From NCBI GenBank assembly GCA_038373885.1, contig JAWZYV010019498.1:124001-188000 (forward strand): DNA of 64,000 nucleotides. The letters are read 5' to 3'. Under the pieces are notes generated by a model, which was given only the letters and a program-made list of their open reading frames with translations, made no database searches and had not been told where the DNA came from. Positions 34,611-45,121 of this stretch are shown in pieces. The first letter of the stretch is position 1, and each line of letters begins with the position of its first letter. The DNA comes from Cheiracanthium punctorium. Lineage: Eukaryota > Arthropoda > Arachnida > Araneae > Cheiracanthiidae. The translations under genes were made by a program, and so were the position numbers.

Positions 34611-35907
34611 TTACTAGCACTTAGGTGCTATTTCTTTCTAGCACGGTGTGGCAAGTAGACACTTTTCAAGTTTCTTGGTTTATGGCACATTTTCAATATT
34701 CTTGGCAAAATTTTCAATGTTCTTGGGACTTGGTGTAATCACTTTTAGTGATTACATCGTGCAACCATGTTTTTCGGTTCAATCACAACTAGTGTGTCGG
34801 TAAAAGATTTTGCAATATGCACTAATCCAAAACATTTGACCACTAGGGGCTAAATTACAATATATGAAATTTTCAGTAACAGAAGTATGCGAACAGGAGT
34901 CTATAGGAGCACTTACAGTTATCATTATCCTCTCTATATTGCAGAATTGATTGAATAGATTAAGAGAAACTGAAATTTATCCAGATTTCATATACCCGAG
35001 TGCATAAATAAAATCTGGAAGAATTTCAGTTTCCATTTTTTCAATTCACATTGCCTAATTATCTTTAATAGATAAAGAATTAAAGCATGTTATCACTTTT
35101 TGGGGCACTATGCGTGTGTCTGTGTGTGTCTATACAATTTACAAACACTAATATTTTTATTTCCGTGTATAATGTACAAAGAAGTATGTGATCGCAAAAA
35201 AATTGGGTATCCAGATTTTGACTACCTCTAAATATACTTTTAAGAGTTTTTGAGAGACATCTCATTATACGCATGTATGTATGTTCCTATAAATTCATGT
35301 ACAAACATTATGACTGACAGCTTCATCATTTTGATCAGTGTTTCCCTGGCATCTGTACGTATGTATGCAACTCGCATATCTCAAAAACTATGAGCCGTAC
35401 AATGTTGAAATTTTCTATTTAGGATTGTAACATCTACATCCATACATTTTGCTGTATGGACAGAAATTCCTTAAAGTGTAATTTAGAGATATTAAGTTAT
35501 TTCAAATGAATCAAAAGTGATATATGTTGTTAAGGATTACAAAATGAATCTTGCCATCAAAAATGGTACCTTTATCATTTACAATTCTACTGCAGCACTC
35601 AAAAAAATTCCAACACATTACAGTCAATGGCAATTTTAGAGACATTCATCCATTTTAAGCAGAATAACATCTTACCATATGGTTAGATAATGGTCCGGTG
35701 ACGATCAGCCACCTCCCTCAAAAACTGCATCAGTCTCCAAACTTGGCAACTTTTGGTGTATATATGTATATATTTCATTCGCATATCTCAAAAACTATTA
35801 GTCGTAGATTGCTGAGATTTTATATACAAGATTGTTGTAACATCTTGTTGTACACCTAGATTTTTGATTCCAATCTTTTGGAGAGTTTGCAGGACAACCC
35901 AAAAGAA

Positions 35908-36095
35908 TTTTGGTACTTGCATGTTATCCAAGCGGTCTGCTAAGACCAGCGATTTTTCGCTTAGATAAATGCAGGTTGCTTGAAATCATGATGGTTCTGA
36001 ATACAACTGGCAGCAGTTTGCCAGCACATTTTCAAAAAAAAAAAATAATTTGGCGGGAATGTCTACCGGGATAATATGCAACTACCAGAATTCCA
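35908..36095. mobile_element. Small MITE, copy 1
   Basis: The left end TTGGTACTTGCATGTTATCC and the right end, reverse-complemented, CTGGTAGTTGCATATTATCC are inverted. The interior contains GCGATTTTTCGC and GTTTGCCAGCACATTT, both shared with the copy at 36973. Confidence 0.7.
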
Positions 36096-36972
36096 ATACA
36101 TTAATGTCTAGAGTCAGTTATTGTTTAGTCCATGCACAAAATCTCACTATTTGCCATCCACCTTGTCAAGTTTTGCCGAAATATTGCCAATTTAACGCCA
36201 AAAATAATTACGCATTTTGCATGACTAAAACCACCATTTTAACCATAGAATGTTAAAATTTTGTATTTAGAACTATTGTAACATGTAACTGTGCTTTTGA
36301 GTGCTGTCGACTGAGTAATTTATTTACAGGGTCACCCAAAAGATTTAAAATACATTAAGGGTCTATAGATATGTTCGTTTCATTAAAAATTTGTGATGAA
36401 TAACTATTTCAGCAGTGACTGAAATCCCGCTAACTATCTCAAGCTTGTTGGCTTTTGTCAAAATATTGCCCAATTAAGTAAAACAAATCTTTAAAATTGA
36501 ACTCAGCTTGGCGGTAAACTTTAGAATTGCAGTATTTTGTCTCTTTCAAACGAAATATGTTTAGATGAAGTGCACTGAAAATATTTCTGATTTAATAGAG
36601 GTCATGTGGTGTCCGTATCAGATTTATTAGTTGAAGGATGTGAAAAAAAAAAAAAAAGCAATCATAATAAAAGGAGTTATATATAAATTTTTGCAATTAC
36701 TTTCTTCCATAATGATTGTATGCAAGAGAATTTTTTTTCAACACTATCATAAATTACAATGTTACTTGAAAATATGTATTCACATAATTTATACAGTAAC
36801 CAGACTATGTGCAAGCAAGTGATAGATAGAAAAAAATTTGAGATGCCAGTCAGACGATTTAAATTACTTAAGTTATTTACATAAAAAGTTTCAAGTTTGA
36901 CGATATTTCACTGCATAAAATGATTTAGGTTCTTGAATGTAAACAGCAGATAAAAACAGTATTCTTCAAGAA

Positions 36973-37155
36973 AAATTGGTACTTGCGTATTATCCCGGCA
37001 GTCAAACAAGACGAGTGATTTTTCGCCAAGTTAAATGTTGAATGCATGAAATTATTAATGGTTTAGATACGATTAATAGTATAGTTTGCCAGCACATTTG
37101 ATGAAAAAATAGTTTATTGGAAATGACCAACGGGATAATATGCAAGTACCGAAAA
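36973..37155. mobile_element. Small MITE, copy 2
   Basis: The left end TTGGTACTTGCGTATTATCC and the right end, reverse-complemented, TCGGTACTTGCATATTATCC are inverted. It matches copy 1 along most of its length at clearly less than full identity, so the two insertions or duplications are old. Confidence 0.7.
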
Positions 37156-38253
37156 ATCTAAGAATCTTCAGAATAATTTCTAATCCTAATATTAGTTACA
37201 CGCAGAACAGAGTGGAAATAGATTTAGGTCAAAGAATAAGGATTTATTTTAATGAAGTACAGTGTAACCATTTAATCATCTGTCCATGGACACAAGAAGA
37301 GTAGAACCTTGATTTCATGAAGTCGAAGAAACAACAGAAAAAATCAAGACAGCAAGGTGAAATAAAAGAGGAAGTTCCACTGCATACCTAATTTAGAATA
37401 CCGCAAAAGAATAAAAAGGCTGGTAGCCAAGTTTAGTGATTATAAACAAGTAGATTCTAGAGGTTTTTTTTTTTTTAGGATAAGCAACAATAAGTAATTG
37501 TACATAAACACATCATATGGCAGTTTCAACATAAGAAACTACCTGTTTTAATTTTTTAATAAACCAACCACTGGTACAATACTAGTTCTATAAACAATGT
37601 ATAAATTGATTTTTAATCAAAATATGTTTTTAAAAAAATAATCAACAAACCAATTCTTTAATAATTTTTATTCATTTATTCTAATAAATTTTATATGCCC
37701 ATTTAACAACAGAAACCACACCAGAAAGTGTTATCCATAGAAAGCATGCACTAAAATTCATGTCAATCTAAGGATAAACCTATCTAGTCAAAGCTTCAAA
37801 CTATAATGAAAAAAAAATATCACAATCCTAAACTAGAAAGAATATCTAATTTTGCAATGAGAGTTTAATTGTTTGCGTACAGCTTTAAAAATTTTACGAC
37901 AATTCTAAATAAATAATGTACATTCTTTCATGCACACTGAAAAAAATATTTACAATAAAATGGGGAGGGTGAATTTTTTTGGGGGAGGCGAGGGATAAAG
38001 ATACATGTTAAATTGTATGGATTGCTATCTGAACTCCAACGCCTGTTGCTTGCTACAGTTTGTTTACATACTTCACAGAGGGGAGGGTTCGCAATACGAA
38101 AACCCAGTGAACCTCGTCAGATTACACGTAGTTTTTACGGATTACCGAGATTGCTAAATAATACGTTTAGGTAAAGAAATAGCATGCGCAGAACGATGCG
38201 CGAAGCTGTCACTCAGCTGACGTCACAGATACGTCACGTCGAAATGCTCTATA

Positions 38254-38873
38254 CCCACTGTTTTGATACTGCAGTTTCGGCGCTTTGAGTTGGGGACTTT
38301 TGTTATACAGTGTAACTGGGAACCTGGCGTTTAATAGAAAGAAAAAAAAAGAAGAGAAAAAAAAAAGGAAAGGAATTAATCTGGTGCGTTGGTCATGGTT
38401 GGCCGGTCCGCTATTGTCACCTTTTAACCCATTGTTTGCTGAATATTTGTTATAATATTACTTTTTTGGTCCAGTAATATATCATCTTATTTATCGTGCA
38501 CCTCTAAATCGTCTTGGCGCGAAGTATTGTCTCCGGAAGTGTTTTAACTCTAGAACTGGTTTTTCTTTAGATTCGCGCCTTTGGCGACTCTTTATTCTTG
38601 TTCTTTGTACTTTTATTATTGTATTTCATTTGTATGTATTTTAGTGTTTTTAGTGCTTATATCTTGTGTCCTTCATGTTTTTCTTTGTTCTTTTGAAGTT
38701 TTAATCCCCAGTGGGAGTTCTGTAACTTAATGTAAATTTTTGGATTCAAATAAAGTTCGTGGGCTCGGCGCCGGGGGTATGCCCTTGGTCCGGGGTGGCC
38801 ATCCAGGTTTTCCCCGGGGGGTTATTGGTTGGCGTAAACCGCCTTCGGCGGTCGCTCCACCCTGTGGGTGCTT
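38254..38873 (+). other. LINE 3' UTR, right part
   Basis: Continuation of the LINE 3' UTR after the nested TIR element. A polyadenylation-like AATAAAG occurs at 38749, about 125 bp before the 3' junction. The last 100 bp form the structured terminus described separately. Confidence 0.7.
38768..38873 (+). ncRNA. Structured 3' terminus of the LINE RNA
   Basis: A sharply GC-rich block in AT-rich surroundings. Three hairpins can be drawn: CCGGGG (38790-38795) with CCCCGG (38812-38817); ACCGC (38838-38842) with GCGGT (38848-38852) around a CTTCG loop; and CACCC (38858-38862) with GGGTG (38866-38870) around TGT. It ends at the 15-bp target duplication with no poly-A. In stringent-type LINEs a 3' stem-loop is the recognition site for their own reverse transcriptase, so this is a likely element-RNA structure and not a free ncRNA gene. 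Confidence 0.5.
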
Positions 38874-39256
38874 CCCCCTAAAGGTGGGATATTAGAAGTG
38901 AAAAGTATTGTAAATTGTCACTAATGAATTAAATGTTTTCTCTTTAAAAATTGTCTTTTTTCTAAAATACTTTTACCAAAAAAAGATGTTAGTTTTTAAA
39001 TAAAAACTTACAGTTAGAGCATGAAACACGGTTAAACTTGGTTACAACATCACTGAAAAGATCATATAATTATTTGATTCTAAAATGAGTTATATTGCCC
39101 GTGGGGTTGTGTTCTACGGGTAAGTCGACTGGCACAGAATATTTTGACGTTATAAGAGGGTTATAACTATAATTGAGGTCACTATAACCGAGGTCAGCCG
39201 TATATGTAGCCCAGTCCCCCCTAAGCTGAAATCCTGGGTGCGCCACTGTAAATAAT

Positions 39257-39707
39257 AATACAAATAAGAGAACGTATATGAAAAGGTTGAATTGAAGCCA
39301 AAGCCGAATGTTTGAAGTAATTTAACATAAATTGTATCCAGTATTATATAATCTAGTCTGAATATTTTTACCTTTTATTGTATTTTATGTGATGTGTTTT
39401 AGATCCATGTGTTTATTAAAATGTATATGTAAACTGTTATGGTATATACAAATGTGTTCTTTTTATAGCGTTATACAAGAAATAATTTTAGTGATATTTT
39501 GTGTGTATGGACCTGAACAAAAAACTGTGACATTTTTGGAACTTTAGCAACAGCATCTGCACAAATTGACTGTTGTCTTTGAAGTCCATTGTTGTGGAAA
39601 AAGTTTAAAATCCTTGTGCTCATATATTATTATTTTTCAACTACTTATTTTTGTGTACTTACTAAATACTCCAGGTAATTTGCAATGTATATTTAATTTT
39701 GATTGAA
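39257..39707. other. Unassigned AT-rich DNA
   Basis: No gene. It ends in a 24-bp sequence (39684-39707) that recurs exactly at 40270-40293 and brackets the next insertion. Confidence 0.5.
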
Positions 39708-39779
39708 ATTTATTACATCGTGCGACATGACCTAAATTTCTTTTTCTCAAAAAATAAATAAATAAATAAAAAATATTAA

Positions 39780-40269
39780 GGCTTTTTCCAAATTTTTCTC
39801 GCTCTTTTGAGTGAGTCTGGCCTCCAATGCAGGCATTGGTGGTCAGCCTCTTCTCGGATGGGGGGGGGATATTCTATAACATTACAAATCAAAAGCCCAC
39901 GAAAATCCCATATTTCTAGAACTACGCAGTTTAATTCAGTTGGAACAAAGAAATCCGCTTTCAAAAACTGCAATTGCTGCACGGTACCTTGCAACTCCTT
40001 TGTAATTTTGTAGACAGTCCCGGCAGCCAGCCACAAAGGCGTCTTAAAAGTCATAACAAACCCTGGAAAAACCACTGCCCAGTTTTAGCTTTTGGTCATT
40101 AATTGCAATGTTCTTTGATCATGTGACACGACCTCAAAAGTTGATAAAAGAAGCTGCATCAGCTCAGGAGCGAATCTTTCGCGTGACGCAACTGCCCAAG
40201 AAATATGTATCCAGCCGTCGAATAAAATCATGTAATCGCAGTTGGTATATGACTCATTTCTTCCAATGG
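39780..40269 (+). mobile_element. LTR family L: 3' internal end, polypurine tract and partial LTR
   Basis: 39780-39874 is shared with the inverse of 60105-60204. It ends in a purine tract (GATGGGGGGGGGATA, about 39858-39872), then the LTR begins TATAACATTAC at about 39875. The LTR runs through the AATAAAATCATGTAATCGC region and stops at about 40262, having lost its last third. The whole piece lies between two identical 24-bp sequences (39684-39707 and 40270-40293). Confidence 0.65.
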
Positions 40270-40539
40270 AATGTATATTTAATTTTGATTGAATATACAA
40301 TGCACAGTGGAGTATTTGTATCAAAATCTTGGCCAAAAATATTTTTCATGTGTTTTAACTTTAAAATCATTACTGTTGACTTTTGACTGACTTTTCAGTT
40401 TATACTTCTTAAATTATATAAAAAAGCGTGTTGTCGCCAAATTTGGCGATATATCGCCAAACGACTTGAAGTTGGTTTCTAACAAATGTCTTGTCCGGGG
40501 TTTCTCCCTTACTGGGAGGTACTACTATTGTATAATACC

Positions 40540-40700
40540 ACTTATAAATGTAATACCACGAGGCTGTCGATCTAACGGTCGGGAGTTTAGGGCGATTTTC
40601 TCCAGATGTCCCGTGAATAGGCATGAGAACCCCTTAAAAAAATCCTCCGCCCAAGGCAACCTTCCCGCTAGGCAAATAGCCGTGTAGCTGTGCCGTAACC
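40540..40700. repeat. SINE-like GC-richer repeat
   Basis: The segment with ACCACGAGGCTGTCGATC, ACGGTCGGGAGTTTAGGG and ACCCCTTAAAAAAATCCTCC is more GC-rich than its surroundings and resembles the tRNA-unrelated body of the SINE at 5795. No polymerase III boxes are clear. Just upstream, TCGCCAAATTTGGCGA (40435-40450) is a perfect 16-bp palindrome. Confidence 0.35.
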
Positions 40701-41751
40701 ACAATAAAAATATACAAATGTAATACTTTACTTATAATAATACTTATAAATATAATACTACTTATCTATAAATCAATTTTTATCATAAAAATTTTTAGAT
40801 CTTTCACTTTTCTAAATGTAGTTACTATAGGGATCTTAGTTTTTTAATGACTTTTGAAGATTAAATTTTTCATTCCGATTCTTTTGAACTCTGATATTCG
40901 TCTTCACTCAGAATCACTTTCTTCTTCTTCTTTTTTTTTTTTTTTTTGAGAGTGAGAGACCACCATCGGGTCCTCTGGATGAAGAAGTTGTAGGGCCTCA
41001 CTGCTATAAAGCTTGCTCTTTTTCCTTAGCCTTTGTCTAGAGCAGCTAAAAGGACACTGTTTAAAAGAAGCCTCCTTGCAAACCCACAAAATCTCATTCC
41101 AAGCTGGAGGAGAAAGTAATTTATTTCAAGCCAGCACTTCAAAATGACTTAAAGAGCTAGCACGTGTTTCTGTTTACACACTCACACTTCCATGACCCGA
41201 AGTCACAGTTGCCAACCTTTGAGAACCAAAAAAGGAGAGTTTCTGCTTTGGACACAATTTACGACATAAATGGAAAACTAAGCTGTAAATAGATGGGACT
41301 ATTTACAGGACTAAGAAAGGCAATTTTGGAAAACGTAGAAATTTTCTTCTTATAACAAATTTACATCAGAAAAATAAAAAATTACATACTGAATTTAAAA
41401 TACTGATGTTAAATCTTAACTGAAATGAAATTTTATATACCTTTATCCAAACACTTGCACATAATTTATAGTTTATGAGAAATACAAGCGCGTTTCTTTG
41501 TATCCCTTTTGCGATCACCCGTCAAAAAATTATCGGAAAAATAAAAATGGCGCTATATAAATAATTTTTTTAATAAAAATTGTGGATGTTGGGGGAATAT
41601 TTTTTTCTTGGAATAAACACTCAATACTGTGTGGCGTGTTGAAGATAGGACCACAGTTTTCTCTCAGACGAGGATTTTATTTACACATTAGACACACACA
41701 GACATAAATATTTACAAATTTCTGAAATGATTCTTGATTAGATAAAGTTCG
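40701..41751. other. Unassigned DNA, possibly ending in LTR U5-like sequence
   Basis: No gene seen. The last part, 41590-41751, reads on the minus strand ATAAAATCCTCGTCTGAGAG followed by AAAACTGTGGTCC, which looks like the R/U5 end of the adjacent LTR that the partner LTR at 53199 lacks. Confidence 0.4.
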
Positions 41752-42419
41752 GAGTCAACCTGAGTTCGATTTGATTAGAATCTTCTGGAGAAATAGGTAG
41801 CTTTATGGGTGCTCGAAGACATTCGTATTCAATTTCCGTGAGGGAGAAACAGGACTATATCTACCGTCACTGAAACACTGGTGGATCGTACTTCTAGAGC
41901 AACGTGCTCTCGCGGGAAACAAAACTTGAGAATCCCTTCTCAGGGCAATTTTCGGCAGAGGCCTCGGTCACTGGCCGACCGATAAACAAGACCCAGGCAG
42001 TCTTTCCTGAGACACTGCTGTGTCACGTCGTTCTAGAGCAAAGTGCTCTCGTGGAAAACAAGGGTTGAGAATTTATTCTCAGGAAAATTTCAGCAGGTAC
42101 CTCGGTCCCTGGCCGACCGATAAATTTTCACTAACGAAAAAGTTTCCGAAGCAAGGTCGGAAAAAAATCAAAATCACTCGGAAGAGAGCAGTCCTGGTGA
42201 CCTGTTGCCTCCCCGTACTAACGCTCTACTCCCTCTTCTTCTCTCTCCACAATTGTCTGTTTTCTCCTCGAGCAAACATGTCCAACGAGTTCCCCCTTCG
42301 TGACTGTGGAATTTCTTCTTTGTAAGTCCACCTTGCTTGGAATCTTTTTGATGAGCCGTCGACTCGGTACAGACGTACCTAGGAAAATTCCAACCGCTCT
42401 CCAAACGTGGGAAATCTCA
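41752..42419 (-). repeat. 3' LTR (LTR A) of Gmr1-like element
   Basis: 668 bp, nearly identical to 53199-53865. On the minus strand it begins TGAGATTTCCCACG. The match with the partner stops at 41752, while U5-like sequence continues to about 41590, so this LTR is probably about 830 bp in full. Confidence 0.85.
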
Positions 42420-42643
42420 GACGATTTTTCGGATTAAAAGAGAAAAATCGGAGAAAATAATTTTACACCGGTAGCAAGAATTATTTCATATCACAATCAA
42501 TGCTATGGATCACATATTTACCTGACTACCTGCATCAAATTTAAATATTACAATTTCTTACATAAATTAAAAATAACTAACTCTATAAAACACAAATACA
42601 GTATGATATTATTTACATGAAATCCCTTAGCTGTTTTCTGACT

Positions 42644-43195
42644 TTACAGTCTGTTGAAACAGTCAGCATGTTGTATGCTTTTCCCAGGCTTGTGCTCGAC
42701 GGTGTAGTCAAAGGGTTGTAGTGCTAAGGCCCACCTCATCAATCTTTGGTTATTTCCGGCTTTCGTTTTAATCCAGACCAAAGGATTATGATCCGTTTGA
42801 ATTAGAAACCGCTGTCCGTCTAAATATGGTGTGAGTTTCTTTATTCCAAAGATAATGGCTGCGGATTCTTTTTCGGTTGCACTATAATTCTTCTCCGCGC
42901 CTGTGAATTTTAGGCTTAAATATAAAATCGGGTGTTCCTCATTATCTCTCCTCTGCGCTAGCACAACACCTATGCCTTTGTCCGATGCATCTGTTTGCAC
43001 AATAAATTCCCGCTTGTAATCAGGGGCATACAATACTGGGCTTTCCGTGAGTTTTCGTTGCACTGCTAGGAAAGATTCCTCCATTTCAGGAATCCACACA
43101 ATGCTTTCTTTCCTCGTTTTTCCTTTTAACGCGCTCGTAAGCGGTTCGACTAACGTGGCGTAATCTTTTACATAGTGGGAATAATAGCCTATCAT
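42644..43195 (-). pseudogene. pol: Gmr1-like RT thumb and RNase H
   Basis: The 183-residue frame starts MIGYYSHYVKDYATLVEPLT (RT connection). RNase H follows with EFIVQTDASDKGIGVVLAQR (first catalytic Asp in TDAS), SATEKESAAIIFGIKKLTPY (Glu), FLIQTDHNPLVWI (Asp) and KSIQHADCFNRL (last Asp). The active-site residues are all present. A frameshift near 43200 separates it from the RT palm. RNase H would remove the RNA strand during cDNA synthesis. Confidence 0.88.
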
Positions 43196-43209
43196 CCCTA
43201 AGATTTTCC

Positions 43210-43690
43210 TAATTTCTGTTTTTGTCTTGGGTTTTGGAAAATCGATTACAGCCTTTATTTTTTGCTTCGTCCGGGGTGCGTCGACTTCCCCCTACCATAT
43301 GGCCTAGGTATTTCACGCAGTCTTGCGCGAACTTGCATTTCGATGGTTAAATTTTTTGTTTCGCCTTTGCCAATTTCCCGAATATTTCATCTATCTGGTT
43401 TAGATGGTCATTCCATTCGTTTGAAAATATGGCTATATCATCTAGATACGGTACGCTAAAATGTTCACATCCCGCTAATAGGTTTGACATGAATTTACTG
43501 AACTGATATGGCGCATTTACCAAACCAAACGGCATCGTTAGGGTTTTGAAGCTACCGAAGTTGGTCGCGAACGTGGAATATCTCTGTGCCCTTGGCGTCA
43601 TTGGAATCTGCCAATAACCCTTTGTGGGGTCAATAATGGTTATGAATTTTGAGGCCGCCACTAACTCTACTCTTTCGTCAATATTCGGTA
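43210..43690 (-). pseudogene. pol: Gmr1-like reverse transcriptase, N-terminally truncated
   Basis: The frame reads PLPNIDERVELVAASKFITI (start of the palm), IIDPTKGYWQIP (motif A Asp), MPFGLVNAPYQFSKFMSNLL, and FSVPYLDDIAIFSNEW (YLDD motif C). YLGHMVGG-like text follows in another frame near 43300. The RT fingers are missing upstream: within a few codons the sequence becomes integrase, with an in-frame stop just before FPLPN. This marks an internal deletion junction at about 43705. Confidence 0.85.
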
Positions 43691-43711
43691 GAGGAAACTA
43701 TTCCGTGCGGG

Positions 43712-44444
43712 TTAACGAATTCCGAACTTCTCCGTGAACGTTGCAGTAAGCTCACTAACAAAACATTTCCCAAGATCGCATTGGATCTCTCTAGGGAAAC
43801 CTAAGCGACTGAACATAATCAACAATCCATCAATCACTGATTCGGATGTAATACTTGCCAAAGGAAGAGCTTCGGGATATTTTGATGCCAGACATATTGC
43901 AGTTAGAAGATATTTATTTTGTTTATCAGATTCTGGAAGTGGACCAACCAAGTCACAGTTAAGTCTTGAAAAGACTTCGGAGATAATAGGGACTAATTTT
44001 AACGGTACTTTTTTAACTTCACCCCCCTTAGATACCCGTTGACAAGAGTCGCAAGTTTTCACAAAATTCTCGGAGTTTTTTTATAACATTTGGCCAAAAA
44101 TAATACCTCAAAATTTTATCTTTCGTTTTTGTTGCTCCTAAGTGCGCGGATACGCCTTCGTGACACAAAGTTAAGATGTGTTTTCTAAACTTAAGGGGTA
44201 CTAGTATCTGTTTATTTTGTTCACCCCTGTGATCTTTGTTCAAACGAAAGAGTATATCCCTGTCAATAACATATTCTTTGTTCGTCCCTTGCCTAGCCTT
44301 TTCCCAAAGACCCGCCAGCGTGGGGTCTCTAACCTGTTCCCTCTGCATTTCTTCGTGACTCACCTTGACTACGCCTTCCGGCCCTCCTTCTTCGAAAGTT
44401 GGGAGAGAGATATCCACTGCGTCTCGGAGCTCAGCATTTATCAA
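43712..44444 (-). pseudogene. pol: Gmr1-like integrase, C-terminally deleted
   Basis: The first frame (44444-44028) holds the zinc-binding domain: HILTLCHEGVSAHLGATKTK followed by ILRYYFWPNVIKKLREFC. The next frame (44062-43712) continues CDSCQRVSKGGEVKKVPL, then the catalytic core with FSRLNCDLVGPLPES (first Asp) and GFPREIQCDLGKCFVSE (second Asp). The Glu of the DDE triad and the C-terminal domain are absent because the sequence jumps directly to RT. The integrase lies between protease and RT, the order of Gmr1-like elements. Confidence 0.88.
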
Positions 44445-44541
44445 TTCAACTTCTTTATCTTTTTTTTCCTCGATAGGATTAATTCTTTATTCGCGACCCT
44501 TACTTCTGGTTACTATTTTATTTTATCAGTTATAGCATTTA

Positions 44542-44817
44542 TCAGTTCAGGGCGCTCTTCTTTCTTAACTCTATTAATCTTTGTGTCTCGTTTCCAAGCA
44601 GGTAGTGATTCATTTTTATGGATTCGTCAACAATCGCTGCCTTGGTTTGACTAACCCCTATTTCAGGAATCTCTATTTCCACCGTTGCTAAAGGGAGACA
44701 CCTAAATTCATTCTCTAATGGTTGTTTAACCCAGATCACCTTTCCGTTGAACTTCCCTTTGGGGATTAAGCAGCGGGGTGCCAAATCAATACTTGACCCG
44801 GAATCCCTAAGTATCAT
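44542..44817 (-). pseudogene. pol: Gmr1-like protease fragment
   Basis: It begins MILRDSGSSIDLAPRCLIPK with DSG as the aspartic protease active site, followed by the expected WVKQPLENEFRCLPLATVEI region. It sits upstream of the integrase on the minus strand with a linker (FEEGGPEGVVKVSHEEMQRE) typical of the family. Further upstream it is cut by the Jockey insertion at 44885, which separates it from Gag. Confidence 0.75.
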
Positions 44818-45121
44818 TGTATCATGCCCGTTTATTTTTCCCGTAGATAACTAAGGCTCGAAAGAAGGTCCAAAATCTTTCGTACCAGCGGATGTGTTAG
44901 CCCGGGACAGACCTGTTGCATCGCTCCAACTGAACCGGGAGATTTTATCTCCGTGCTCTCTTAAATTACTGACTTGGGTCGACGACTGACACTGCGTGCG
45001 TAATTAGCAACCGGCTCTTTTCGGGGCCTTATTGGGAACTAGTTCCGCGCAGGCGGCGAACGTATTGACTGCCCTACCCCTATTCTTATAGGGTGGCGAT
45101 CCGGTGAGAAGCAAGCCCCGC

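Larger units (their letters stand above)
32735..38251. mobile_element. 5.5-kb non-coding TIR element
   Basis: Both ends carry TAGAGCATTTCGACG in inverted orientation, each preceded by TA, the target duplication. Slightly farther in, GTGACAGCTT also appears at both ends. The body has no transposase or any recognisable protein but contains a large inverted repeat (34130-34610), two related small TIR elements (35908 and 36973) and degenerate repeats sharing a CATATCTCAAAAACTAT core. TA duplication suggests a Tc1/mariner-like mobiliser. The size is unusual for a non-autonomous element. A second, truncated copy is at 19575. Confidence 0.8.
26145..38873 (+). mobile_element. RNase H-bearing LINE (about 7.2 kb without its insert)
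   Basis: The unit is flanked by CCCCCTAAAGGTGGG at 26130-26144 and 38874-38888, a 15-bp target-site duplication of the target-primed type. It carries ORF1 with three zinc knuckles (26503-27829) and ORF2 with endonuclease, reverse transcriptase, RNase H and a C-terminal Cys/His motif (28422-31990). The 3' UTR is interrupted by a 5.5-kb TIR element. There is no poly-A tail; the 3' end is instead a GC-rich foldable stretch. The domain set places it in the R1/I/LOA side of the Jockey-related LINEs. Several frameshifts make it inactive. Confidence 0.88.
26090..39248. mobile_element. Small hAT-type element, split by a LINE
   Basis: The left end reads CATAGGCGCACCCACGG and the right end, reverse-complemented, CAGTGGCGCACCCAGGA. 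Identical TAAATAAT flanks lie at 26082-26089 and 39249-39256. An 8-bp duplication with CA...TG ends is diagnostic of hAT-type insertion. Removing the LINE leaves about 415 bp (26090-26144 and 38889-39248), so it was a MITE-sized, non-coding element. The LINE went in only about 40 bp from its left end. Confidence 0.85.

Noticed and set aside
38768..38880. HDV-like self-cleaving ribozyme
   Set aside because: Hairpins are present but the nested double-pseudoknot layout and catalytic C context could not be fitted, and the position is at the 3' end of the LINE, not the 5' end.
42020..42325. Similar open frames of about 100-135 codons in both long repeats (also 53467-53874)
   Set aside because: They lie inside the LTRs of the Gmr1-like element, on the opposite strand, and contain no domain.
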